Positions 1-6,991 of a stretch of DNA of 11,904 nucleotides are shown here, one piece after another; the stretch's first letter is position 1, and each line of letters opens with the position of its first letter. The position numbers were made by a program, and so were the translations under genes. Source of the DNA: Psychromonas sp. (GTDB lineage: Bacteria > Pseudomonadota > Gammaproteobacteria > Enterobacterales > Psychromonadaceae); the NCBI GenBank assembly GCA_023145575.1, contig JAGLDN010000451.1, positions 1 through 11,904 on the forward strand, written 5' to 3'. The notes under the pieces were generated by a model that was given only the letters and a program-made list of their open reading frames with translations, was not told the origin of the DNA and searched no databases.

Positions 1-79
1 AAGGTAGTTGACGTCTGATAGTCGAATTTTGTGCCTCTTTTTGACATCCTTTCCGCAGCCTGATAAATCATATTTATGG

Positions 80-101
80 CACGTGGGTATCACGTGGGTA
101 T
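80..101. repeat. 11-bp direct tandem repeat CACGTGGGTAT x2
   Basis: CACGTGGGTAT occurs at 80-90 and again directly at 91-101, followed by ATGG. Each unit contains GGGTAT, the core of the ATGGGTATA motif found in several other noncoding stretches of this window. It may be a slipped or duplicated end of that repeat family. CACGTG is also palindromic, but nothing marks it as an operator. Confidence 0.6.
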
Positions 102-197
102 ATGGAATCTAAATATAATACGCTTTAGTGCAAGATATAAAATAGAGGTATGTTGATTTATAAATATGCGCTGTGTAACATTAGGAGAGTAATCAGA

Positions 198-226
198 TTG
201 ATCAATTATTAAGTGCGATTTTTATT
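198..226 (+). promoter_or_regulatory. Possible yajD promoter
   Basis: TTGATC at 198-203 (4 of 6 matches to the sigma70 -35 box) is followed, after 17 bp, by TTTATT at 221-226 (4 of 6 to the -10 box), about 30 bp before the yajD start. A TATAAT at 114-119 lacks a good -35 partner. Both assignments are inferred from consensus only. Confidence 0.3.
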
Positions 227-255
227 AATAAAAAGTATAACTTAAAGGAAATGAA

Positions 256-585
256 ATGGCCCACATTCCAGTTAATTACAAAAGTGTAGAAAGTGATTAC
301 CGCGATAAAGCATTGAAGATTTTCCCGTGGATTTGCGGGAAATGCGCGCGCGAATTTGTTTATTCAAATCTCAAAGAGTTGACCGTTCATCATATTGATC
401 ATGATCATTCAAACAACCCAGCTAATGGTAGTAACTGGGAATTATTGTGTCTTTATTGCCATGATCATGAGCATGATAAATACACCCAAGCAGATCTTTA
501 TGGCGCAACGTCAACGCAAGAAGATAAGGCAGAAGTGGCAACTTATAAGCCTTTTGCAGATTTAATGGATAAGATGAAAAAATAA
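256..585 (+). CDS. yajD: HNH nuclease family protein YajD
   Basis: The 109-aa protein closely resembles E. coli YajD (about 115 aa), a putative HNH-type endonuclease of unknown role. It has the family's zinc-finger-like layout: CGKC at residues 27-30 and CLYC at about 65-68, bracketing the HNH core VHHIDHDH (44-51), then the NWELLCLYCHDHEH block with the conserved Asn and His residues of the metal site. The ATG at 256 is preceded by AAGGAA at 245-250, and the start MAHIPVNYKSVES aligns with the E. coli MAIIPKNYARLES start. It converges on lpxH with a 22-bp gap and no obvious terminator between them. The family assignment is firm; the cellular function is unknown even in E. coli. Confidence 0.93.
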   Translation: MAHIPVNYKSVESDYRDKALKIFPWICGKCAREFVYSNLKELTVHHIDHDHSNNPANGSNWELLCLYCHDHEHDKYTQADLYGATSTQEDKAEVATYKPFADLMDKMKK

Positions 586-607
586 AACGGGTAAATAGCA
601 ATAACTT

Positions 608-1351
608 TTAATCATTATAGAAAGAGATTGGGTGTCTTACAAGCTGTAACTCTTTATGTTTTTCTGCGACCACAAAGCTTAAATTATGATACCAGTCACC
701 AACATCAAAACGTTGTGCTTGCGCACCATTGAGTAGAAAACTATGTTTGCACTGTGAATGGGTATGTCCATGGATCATGGTTAAGCAGTGATGATGCACG
801 AGTAAACGTTCAACTTCGCTTTGTGTGACGCCCATATCACCACGGGTTTTATACCTTTTTTTGTTTTGGCTTGCGACCTTTATTTTCCAACCAATTTTCT
901 TGCGTAAATACAGTGGTAGGGACTTAAATATAAACTTAAAGATTGAATTCTGAATAATTCTCCGCATTTTTTGGTAACCCACATCATCAAGACAAAGCGT
1001 GTCACCATGTAATATTAAAATTTTCTGTTGATCTATTACAATTTCATGATGCTCTGGTAATAATTGCATACTCGCCTGTTTGGCATAGCGTTTACCTAGC
1101 ATGAAATCACGATTACCATGCAAATAATAAATTTTACAATTTTTATTTTTAGCACAGTTTGTCAGGCTTAAGGCAACTTCATCCATTAAGGGGGTATGTT
1201 CATCATCGCCAACCCACACTTCAAACAGATCGCCTAAAATATAAAGTGTATCGCCGTTTTGTATTTCCGCTTTAAGAAATCCATAAAATGCATTAATGAT
1301 CTTTGTTTGGTTTTCTTTTAAATGTAAATCAGCAATAAAAAATGTTTTCAT
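608..1351 (-). CDS. lpxH: UDP-2,3-diacylglucosamine diphosphatase LpxH
   Basis: This enzyme hydrolyses UDP-2,3-diacylglucosamine to lipid X and UMP, the fourth step of lipid A synthesis, at the inner membrane face with Mn2+. The 247-aa protein shows the calcineurin-like phosphoesterase motifs in order: DLH (D8, H10), GDLFE (D41), GNRD (N80, R81), HGDT (H115) and GHTH (H196, H198), the metal ligands and substrate Asn/Arg known for LpxH. The frame is open upstream to an ATG at 1462, but that would add 37 residues absent from the family. The ATG at 1351 begins MKTFFIADLHL, matching E. coli MATLFIADLHL, and has a weak GAAAG about 8 nt upstream. It lies downstream of ppiB in the same orientation, as in E. 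coli, but 544 bp away. Confidence 0.95.
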   Translation of the reverse strand: MKTFFIADLHLKENQTKIINAFYGFLKAEIQNGDTLYILGDLFEVWVGDDEHTPLMDEVALSLTNCAKNKNCKIYYLHGNRDFMLGKRYAKQASMQLLPEHHEIVIDQQKILILHGDTLCLDDVGYQKMRRIIQNSIFKFIFKSLPLYLRKKIGWKIKVASQNKKRYKTRGDMGVTQSEVERLLVHHHCLTMIHGHTHSQCKHSFLLNGAQAQRFDVGDWYHNLSFVVAEKHKELQLVRHPISFYND

Positions 1352-1895
1352 AGTTGAATCTTTCGTTTTATTGGTTATACCAATGACAATAAATAGCTTT
1401 TCTATTTTACTGTTTAAAATAACTGACTTCCGAGTCGTAAGTTTCGTAAAAGCTGTTGCCATCTATAACAAATTACACCTTGAATTAAGCTGTTTTTTCT
1501 GCGTAAATTTAGGTTACATACTTAAATGTAATCGTTATTATTTAGTTACAAAACCTAGTTGACAACCTGGTTAATTTTAATCTCTATGGTTGCAGTGGTT
1601 ATTCCATCCCCATGTAACGCCTTATTTCTGATCATCGAAAGGGCAATTATATGCTGAGTACCCTAACACAATTTGCCTTGGCCTTCCGAGCTTAACATCA
1701 AACACCACTGTTTCGATATAACATTCGAAAATGGAGTAACCAATAAATCATTAATATACCTTGGTTAATGTGACGGCTAAATGATTAGCATCGCTAATCA
1801 TTGATAGACTTGCTATTGCGCCTTGCTCTGATGTCCGATTAAAAGCCTGACAAAACAATTTTACGTCACATGGGTATATATAAAAATAAAGAAGA
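1352..1895. other. 544-bp ppiB-lpxH spacer, possibly holding gene debris
   Basis: In E. coli ppiB and lpxH are adjacent, so this gap is unusual. No intact gene is present. On the minus strand one frame is open for about 40 codons before a stop at 1751-1753 (ending ISDANHLAVTLTKVY). It hits a second stop directly, then reads 41 more codons in the same frame (ending SAYNCPFDDQK) to a stop at 1622-1624. Another frame reads a 26-aa ATG-started peptide (1555-1635). These may be a decayed gene or repeat, or chance. An ATGGGTATA motif sits at 1870-1878, just beyond the ppiB stop, and a perfect palindrome at 1780-1802. Confidence 0.5.
1780..1802. repeat. Perfect 10-bp inverted repeat, 3-nt loop
   Basis: AATGATTAGC and GCTAATCATT flank the trinucleotide ATC. 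The stem is AT-rich and has no T-run on either side, so it is a weak terminator candidate for ppiB. It could be a protein binding site or part of the decayed sequence described for this spacer. Confidence 0.5.
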
Positions 1896-2426
1896 TCACG
1901 AGATAGGAACAGGCTCACTAGTAGGCGCAGTAACTGACACAGTCACCCCTTTAATGATGACATCTTCAACGGGCACATCTTGATGAGAAAAACCATGATC
2001 ACCCGTTTTTACACCACTAATTTTATCGACAATGTCTTTACCTTTAATGACTTCTGCAAATACACAGTAGCCCCAACCCTGAGAGGTTTCTGAGGTGAAA
2101 TCTAAAAAATCATTGTCGGAGACATTAATAAAAAATTGATCAGATGCTGAATGAGGGTCATTTGTTCGCGCCATTGCGACAGAATAGTGAACATTAGAAA
2201 CTTTGTTGTTTGCTTCATTTAGAATGTGCTCGTTTGATGGTTTCTGTTTCATACCAGTTTGAAAAGCACCGCCTTGGATCATGAATCCCGGAATAACACG
2301 ATGAAAAATAGTGTTGTCATACTGTCCAGATTCTGCATGTTTCAAAAAGTTTTTTGCCGTCATCGGTGCTTTTTCAGTGTTTAATGCCAGTTGAATATCA
2401 CCAAAATTTGTGTGTAATGTAACCAT
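1896..2426 (-). CDS. ppiB: Cytoplasmic peptidyl-prolyl cis-trans isomerase B (cyclophilin)
   Basis: The protein catalyses cis-trans isomerisation of Xaa-Pro bonds during protein folding. It aligns along its length with E. coli PpiB (164 aa) and carries the cyclophilin core FHRVIPGFMIQGG at residues 41-53 (catalytic R43, Q51), MART at about 85-88, QFFIN and the WGYCVFAEV block. There is no signal peptide, so it is the cytoplasmic form rather than PpiA. At 176 aa it has a short extra C-terminal tail ending TAPTSEPVPIS that I do not recognise in the family. The ATG at 2426 has AGGA about 10 nt upstream and its MVTLHTNFGDI start matches MVTFHTNHGDI. It is divergent from cysS, the same arrangement as in E. 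coli. Confidence 0.95.
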   Translation of the reverse strand: MVTLHTNFGDIQLALNTEKAPMTAKNFLKHAESGQYDNTIFHRVIPGFMIQGGAFQTGMKQKPSNEHILNEANNKVSNVHYSVAMARTNDPHSASDQFFINVSDNDFLDFTSETSQGWGYCVFAEVIKGKDIVDKISGVKTGDHGFSHQDVPVEDVIIKGVTVSVTAPTSEPVPIS

Positions 2427-2458
2427 TGTTATTGTCCTGTTGAATATAAGAAAAGCAG

Positions 2459-2464
2459 ATTATA
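2459..2464 (-). promoter_or_regulatory. Likely ppiB -10 box (TATAAT)
   Basis: Read on the minus strand, a perfect TATAAT lies 32 nt upstream of the ppiB ATG. A -35 hexamer at 17-bp spacing would be TTCATC (3 of 6 matches), so the -35 region is weak. It sits in the 129-bp divergent ppiB-cysS intergenic region. I found no equally clear promoter for cysS there. Confidence 0.45.
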
Positions 2465-2555
2465 CACCAAAGTAAACAAAAGATGAATTTGTGTTTAATC
2501 AAGGTTAGAATAATGCCTTAATAGCTTGTGTTATTTTGATTGGAATTGAATAATT

Positions 2556-3944
2556 ATGTTGAAGATTTACAACACACTCACCCGACAAAAAGAAGAATTT
2601 AAGCCAATTGAAGCTGGTAAGGTTGGCATGTATGTCTGCGGAGTGACGATATATGATAATTGTCATATTGGGCACGGTCGTACTTTTGTTGCCTTTGATA
2701 GTATTGCCCGTTATTTACGCTTTAGGGGTTATGATTTAACTTTTATCCGCAATATTACGGATGTTGATGATAAAATAATAAATCAAGCAATAAAAAACAA
2801 TGAAACCTGCGACTCCCTCACCTCGCGATTTACAAAAGCGATGCATAGAGATTTCGATGCGTTAAACATGATCCGTCCTGATATTGAACCCACTGTAACG
2901 ACACACATGCCTGAAATTATTGAAATTATCGGACAATTAATTGCTAAAAATCATGCGTATGTTGCAACAACAGGTGATGTTTTATTTGCAGTACAAACTT
3001 TTGAGAAATATGGTCAGTTAAGCGGTCAAAATCTTGAAATGCTTCGAGATGGTGTGCGAGTTGAAGTAGATAAAAGTAAAGTTTCTCCACTTGATTTTGT
3101 TTTATGGAAGATGGCAAAAGAAGGAGAGCCTTATTGGTTATCACCTTGGGGCAATGGACGCCCAGGTTGGCATATTGAATGTTCTGCAATGAGTTTCAAA
3201 CACTTAGGTGCAGTGTTTGACATTCATGGTGGCGGTTCTGATTTGTGCTTTCCACACCATGAAAATGAAATTGCTCAATCATGTTGTGCGCATCATGGAA
3301 AATATGTAAATCTGTGGATGCATTCAGGTATGGTGCAAGTTGACAAAGTAAAAATGTCTAAATCACTTAATAACTTTTTTACCATCAAAGATATTTTAGC
3401 GCTTTATGACAGTGGCTCTGTGCGTTATTTCCTTATATCAGGGCATTATCGTAGTCAGCTTAATTATTCACCAGATAATTTAAAACAAGCGCGGGCAAGT
3501 TTAGAGCGCATGTATACTGCTATCCGTGGTCTCGATTTAAGGCGAGGATCTAAACTAGATAAAACAAATAAATTTTATCAACGGTTTGTTAAAGCAATGG
3601 ATGATGATTTTAATACACCCGAAGCATTGGCGGTATTATTTGATTTAGTTAAAGAAATAAACCGTTTAAAAAACAGTGATTTAAAACAGGCAACTCTTGC
3701 TGCTAGTTTATTGGTTTCGCTGGCGAATGTATTGGGTTTATTAGATCAAGATCCTGATCAATTTTTGCAAGATGACAGCATTGAAGAAGCCTCTCATATT
3801 GAAGGATTAATTAAGCAACGTAACGATGCTCGCGCAAACAAAAACTGGGCAAGTGCAGATGATGCTCGCGATCAACTTGCTGCATTAAACGTTGTTTTAG
3901 AAGACAGTGAAAATGGTACTAAATGGCGCAAACAACAAAAATAA
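2556..3944 (+). CDS. cysS: Cysteinyl-tRNA synthetase
   Basis: This class I aminoacyl-tRNA synthetase charges tRNA-Cys with cysteine in the cytoplasm. At 462 aa it is one residue longer than E. coli CysS and aligns throughout. Visible motifs are the zinc ligands C28, C209, H234 and E238, the HIGH signature at 37-40, the WHIECSAM block, HGGGSDLCFPHHENE at 224-238 and the KMSKS loop at 266-270. The C-terminal region (IEGLIKQRNDARANKNWASADDARDQL) is the usual anticodon-recognition helical part. The ATG at 2556 starts MLKIYNTLTRQKEEF, almost identical to E. coli; the ribosome binding site is weak (TGGAA, 10 nt upstream). It is divergent from ppiB and convergent with ybaM. Confidence 0.97.
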   Translation: MLKIYNTLTRQKEEFKPIEAGKVGMYVCGVTIYDNCHIGHGRTFVAFDSIARYLRFRGYDLTFIRNITDVDDKIINQAIKNNETCDSLTSRFTKAMHRDFDALNMIRPDIEPTVTTHMPEIIEIIGQLIAKNHAYVATTGDVLFAVQTFEKYGQLSGQNLEMLRDGVRVEVDKSKVSPLDFVLWKMAKEGEPYWLSPWGNGRPGWHIECSAMSFKHLGAVFDIHGGGSDLCFPHHENEIAQSCCAHHGKYVNLWMHSGMVQVDKVKMSKSLNNFFTIKDILALYDSGSVRYFLISGHYRSQLNYSPDNLKQARASLERMYTAIRGLDLRRGSKLDKTNKFYQRFVKAMDDDFNTPEALAVLFDLVKEINRLKNSDLKQATLAASLLVSLANVLGLLDQDPDQFLQDDSIEEASHIEGLIKQRNDARANKNWASADDARDQLAALNVVLEDSENGTKWRKQQK

Positions 3945-3972
3945 GCGACATAAATAAATGTATAATGTCGCT
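3944..3972 (-). terminator. Hairpin at the end of the dinG-priC-ybaM cluster
   Basis: AGCGACAT (3944-3951) and ATGTCGCT (3965-3972) form a perfect 8-bp stem with a 13-nt AT-rich loop. Read on the minus strand the stem is followed by TATTTTTGTTG, a U-rich tract, so it best fits a terminator for the leftward cluster. On the plus strand it begins at the last base of the cysS stop codon but lacks a T-run. It may serve both convergent transcripts. It lies 90 bp past the ybaM stop. Confidence 0.5.
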
Positions 3973-4061
3973 AATCGTTGAGAGGCAGAATGTTGCGTCT
4001 TACGCCCCATCTTGAAATAAAACGGATATCGGTTTGAAAATAACAGTTTGGAAAGTCTGGA

Positions 4062-4244
4062 TTATTCCGAAGGTCGGATATTTACGTTAATTTTTCGTTG
4101 AAAATCCTGTTTAACTATTTCTAACGCATCGAGGGCGACCTGGTTGTCAATACCATTTTCTTCAAGTAATTGAATTAAATCAACGGCGAGTTGAATGGCT
4201 TTTGGTTGGTCATTGAGTGTTATAGCGCAGTGTTTATTCATCAT
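4062..4244 (-). CDS. ybaM: YbaM family small protein (DUF2496)
   Basis: This 60-aa protein matches E. coli YbaM (about 53 aa) in its core. AIQLAVDLIQLLEENGID (16-33) corresponds to VKLAVDLIVLLEENQIP, and ALDALEIVKQDFQRKI corresponds to VLRALDIVKRDYEKKL. The function is unknown; it looks like a small soluble helical protein. It starts at ATGATG, overlapping the end of priC by 11 bp, so translation is probably coupled, as expected from the priC-ybaM pair in E. coli. The second ATG at 4241 is an equally possible start. The conserved linkage suggests a role related to PriC or replication restart, but that is inference only. Confidence 0.85.
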   Translation of the reverse strand: MMNKHCAITLNDQPKAIQLAVDLIQLLEENGIDNQVALDALEIVKQDFQRKINVNIRPSE

Positions 4245-4794
4245 TTAATGCTTCAAGTTGAAATTCTAATTTTTGGGTGAACGTATTACATTTTTGCAAG
4301 CGAATTTTCAAGGCTTGTATTTTTTCTTTAGTGTAAATAAGCTTATCGCCGAATTGCTGAATAATCAATTCCTCTTGCTCCGCTCTCATGGCGATTAAAC
4401 GGTGTTCGTATTGATATTGCTTGTGCAGTTGTTGATATATTTTTTCTTTTATTGGGGAATACGATTGATATAAAACTGTCGCATTACCCTTTTCAAGCTC
4501 CTTGATTAATTGCAATAACATTTTAAATTGGCTAATGAACCGTTCACTTTCATACTTAATCGTTGCATCGTTCATTTTTTTTTGTACGCAGCTAACGAAT
4601 GATTGATAGGTTTTATCAACTTGTTGAAAATAGCCTTGTAGTGTTAAAGATTGTTTATTGAAATGATGAACGCCAAAAGCAAAAAAGTGGTTTTCTGTTT
4701 GTTTTACTGTTTTATCAAGTTGAGTACACCTTAATTGCAGATCATGAAGGGGCTTTTTTAATTGATCTAATAGCGGTTGATAATTTAAAACCAT
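4234..4794 (-). CDS. priC: Primosomal replication protein PriC-like
   Basis: PriC takes part in PriA-independent restart of stalled replication forks, binding SSB and single-stranded DNA and helping load DnaB. The 186-aa product is close to the usual 175 aa and is basic and strongly helical. Weak but position-appropriate similarity is visible: LDQLKKPLHDLQLRC near the N-terminus resembles LEKLEGQLATLRQRC of E. coli, followed by a HFFAFG..FNKQSLTLQGYF block where E. coli has RFDRHLFQTRATTLQACL, and basic coiled-coil-like helices (QYQYEHRLIAMRAEQEELI, then KIQALKIRLQKC) to the end. The overlap with ybaM strongly supports the call. The ATG at 4794 has only a poor GGAT-type ribosome binding site. 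It lies 106 bp downstream of dinG on the same strand, probably in one transcript. Confidence 0.82.
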   Translation of the reverse strand: MVLNYQPLLDQLKKPLHDLQLRCTQLDKTVKQTENHFFAFGVHHFNKQSLTLQGYFQQVDKTYQSFVSCVQKKMNDATIKYESERFISQFKMLLQLIKELEKGNATVLYQSYSPIKEKIYQQLHKQYQYEHRLIAMRAEQEELIIQQFGDKLIYTKEKIQALKIRLQKCNTFTQKLEFQLEALNDE

Positions 4795-4900
4795 GCGTGA
4801 GATCCAAGGTTCGCCGACAAATCAAGTACGATAATAAAGTCCGCAGTTGATCCTACACATACGATCAAGGCGCAAGTGTGCAGATTAAGTAATAGATCCA

Positions 4901-6970
4901 TTATTTTTCAATTTGTATTTTAAAAGGCGGCAGGGCATCTAACAGGGCTTTTCCATAATGCTTAGACAGCACACGTTTATCGAGTATAATAATACGGCCA
5001 GTATCATTTTCTTTGCGGATCAATCGACCTGTTGATTGAATCAACTTTTTGCTTGCCTGTGGGATTGAAAGCTTCATAAAAGGATTGCCCCCTTGTTGTG
5101 TTATCCATTCTGAATGTGCAGCTTCAACAGGGGAGTTAGGCACAGGAAATGGCAGTTTTGTCACTATTAAGTTGGTTAAGTAATGACCGGGTAAATCCAA
5201 ACCTTCAGATAAACCGCTGGTAGCAAATAGTATGCTTGTTTCACCGTTGTCGCAACGTTTTTTATGGGTTTCAATGAGTTTGCTTCGTGATAAATCACCT
5301 TGCACAAGTAGCTTGGCTTGATATTTTTTAGCAAGTTTATCTGCGACTATGTGCATTTGCCGATAGGAAGAAAATAAAACCAGATTACCTGTATTTTCTA
5401 TTAACTTGTTGTCTATTTGTAAAGCCAGTTCATTATCAAAACCATTTTGGGTGGGATCCTTGTCCATTTTGGCAATAATAAGGGAAACTGATGGGTAATC
5501 AAAAGGTGATTTTAAACGTAAATATTGTGTGCCATCATTATCAGTTAAACCACTTTGTTGTTTAAAATAGGAAAAACTATTGAGGGAGGTCAGTGTTGCT
5601 GAACACAGTACTACCCCAGAGGCTTCCTTCCAAAATATATTTTCGAGTAATGCGCCAACTTCGATTGGACAAGCACTAAAATGCAGATCATTTTCTTTAC
5701 TTGATACCCAAGCGGCAATTGGTGGCTGTGTTGAGGCGATCTCCTTGCTTAACATTTTCCATAGCGCGAACATATTATCGAGTCGTTGTAAATAGCCACC
5801 TGCTTCAATGAGTAACGACTCCCCATCGGATTGATTTATGTTGGCTTCTGTTAAATTGCTGTTGATAATGTCGCAGAGTTTGTTTAATGCGCTTAAGCAG
5901 CGTTTACTTTCATCTCTTAAATTACATAAGGTTGAATGTAGTGCGTGTGGCATTTTACCATTTTTAAATCGATGCTGATCGATTGTGCCTAGAAAATAAG
6001 GGTTGTTTTCAAAAAATTGTTTAATCGTTATAAGATGTTTTTCAATTTCTATCGCGCTTTCAATTAAAGTTAAGCTTGGAGTGATGGTTAAATTACTGCT
6101 GATAATTTTATCAATATGCCTTTTAACGGTGGGTAACTTTTTTAGCCATTCTATGCTACCTTTTATATTACTTTGAGCATTTGAAAAATCACGGGCAATG
6201 CTTGGCAGGTGATGTGCTTCATCTAAAATATAAAAGCAACGATCAGGCGAGGGAAGAATTATTCCGCCACCTAATGCTAAATCGGCTAATAATAACGCAT
6301 GATTAACGACAATAACATCGGACTTATTTATTTCATCTCTGCTGCGATGAAAAGGGCAATGCCGATGACTCGCATGCGCGCGTTTGCAACTGTGTTTATC
6401 TGATACAATATGTTGCCAGAGCTGTTCGGGAATAGTGCTTGTCCAACTGTCGCGATCGCCCTGCCAATTGCCATCGAGATAAGCATTATTTAAACGTTTA
6501 AGCATTGCTATATCAGAGGATTTTGGTTTTTTTTCAAATAAAAAACCTTGCCTATTATCTTGTATATCTGGCGTTTCTTGAGTCGCCAATAATTTGTGTT
6601 CACAGCAATAACGTTGCCTGCCTTTTGCTAAAGTAAATGAAAATTGATAGAGGCTGTGCTGTATAAAGAAAGGTAACTCTTTTTTGATTAATTGCTCTTG
6701 TAAGGTAATGGTTGCGGTTGAAATCACTAGTTTCTTTTTTTGTGCTTGTGCAACGGGCAGTGCTGAGAGGATATAGGCTAATGATTTCCCGATACCTGTG
6801 CCAGCTTCTACAACTAAAATACGCCGAAATTTATCATATTCACCTGTTAATACTTTGGCTATTTCTGCCACTAATAAATTTTGCTCTTTTCTTATTTGAA
6901 AATCAGGAAGTGATTTAGTGATAAGCGTATAATTACTACGAATTTGCTTTTTCAATGTATCACTTAACAT
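4901..6970 (-). CDS. dinG: ATP-dependent DNA helicase DinG
   Basis: DinG is an XPD-like superfamily 2 5'-3' helicase that resolves R-loops and other structures during repair and replication; E. coli DinG (716 aa) carries a 4Fe-4S cluster. This 689-aa protein has Walker A EAGTGIGKS (55-63), the Ia region STATITLQEQL (84-94), the DEAH box (250-253), VVNHALLLADL (221-231), the SATLTSLNSF motif, and motif VI QSTGRLIR (645-652). For the cluster I see C122/C123 in GRQRYCCEHK and C195 and C205 in SCKRAHASHRHCPFH. The cysteine expected between the last two (E. coli C199) is absent, with His199/Ala200 in that place. The ATG at 6970 is preceded by AAGGGC about 7 nt upstream. It follows a HopA1-like gene by 21 bp and precedes priC. 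Confidence 0.95.
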   Translation of the reverse strand: MLSDTLKKQIRSNYTLITKSLPDFQIRKEQNLLVAEIAKVLTGEYDKFRRILVVEAGTGIGKSLAYILSALPVAQAQKKKLVISTATITLQEQLIKKELPFFIQHSLYQFSFTLAKGRQRYCCEHKLLATQETPDIQDNRQGFLFEKKPKSSDIAMLKRLNNAYLDGNWQGDRDSWTSTIPEQLWQHIVSDKHSCKRAHASHRHCPFHRSRDEINKSDVIVVNHALLLADLALGGGIILPSPDRCFYILDEAHHLPSIARDFSNAQSNIKGSIEWLKKLPTVKRHIDKIISSNLTITPSLTLIESAIEIEKHLITIKQFFENNPYFLGTIDQHRFKNGKMPHALHSTLCNLRDESKRCLSALNKLCDIINSNLTEANINQSDGESLLIEAGGYLQRLDNMFALWKMLSKEIASTQPPIAAWVSSKENDLHFSACPIEVGALLENIFWKEASGVVLCSATLTSLNSFSYFKQQSGLTDNDGTQYLRLKSPFDYPSVSLIIAKMDKDPTQNGFDNELALQIDNKLIENTGNLVLFSSYRQMHIVADKLAKKYQAKLLVQGDLSRSKLIETHKKRCDNGETSILFATSGLSEGLDLPGHYLTNLIVTKLPFPVPNSPVEAAHSEWITQQGGNPFMKLSIPQASKKLIQSTGRLIRKENDTGRIIILDKRVLSKHYGKALLDALPPFKIQIEK

Positions 6971-6991
6971 GTTGATGCCCTTATGCGTGTA

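Larger units (their letters stand above)
1..255. other. Noncoding region upstream of yajD
   Basis: No convincing gene is seen. On the minus strand one frame is open from a GTG at 91-93 to the window edge (31 codons, reading VIPTCHKYDLSGCGK and onward), but it has no ribosome binding site and only 31 residues are visible. It could be the start of a gene outside the window, decayed sequence or chance. The region also holds an 11-bp tandem repeat (80-101) and the likely yajD promoter. Confidence 0.5.

Noticed and set aside
166..192. Short upstream frame of 8 codons (MRCVTLGE) before yajD
   Set aside because: Too short, no ribosome binding site, and upstream of the best promoter candidate, so probably not transcribed with yajD.
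1352..1462. 37-residue N-terminal extension of lpxH to an upstream ATG at 1462
   Set aside because: LpxH proteins begin just before the IADLH motif; the internal ATG at 1351 matches this and the extension resembles no part of the family.
1296..1562. Plus-strand 88-aa frame opposite the lpxH start
   Set aside because: It lies largely antisense to lpxH, has no recognisable similarity and no ribosome binding site.
2944..3189. 81-aa frame antisense to cysS
   Set aside because: Shadow of a highly conserved gene; composition reflects the complement of cysS codons.
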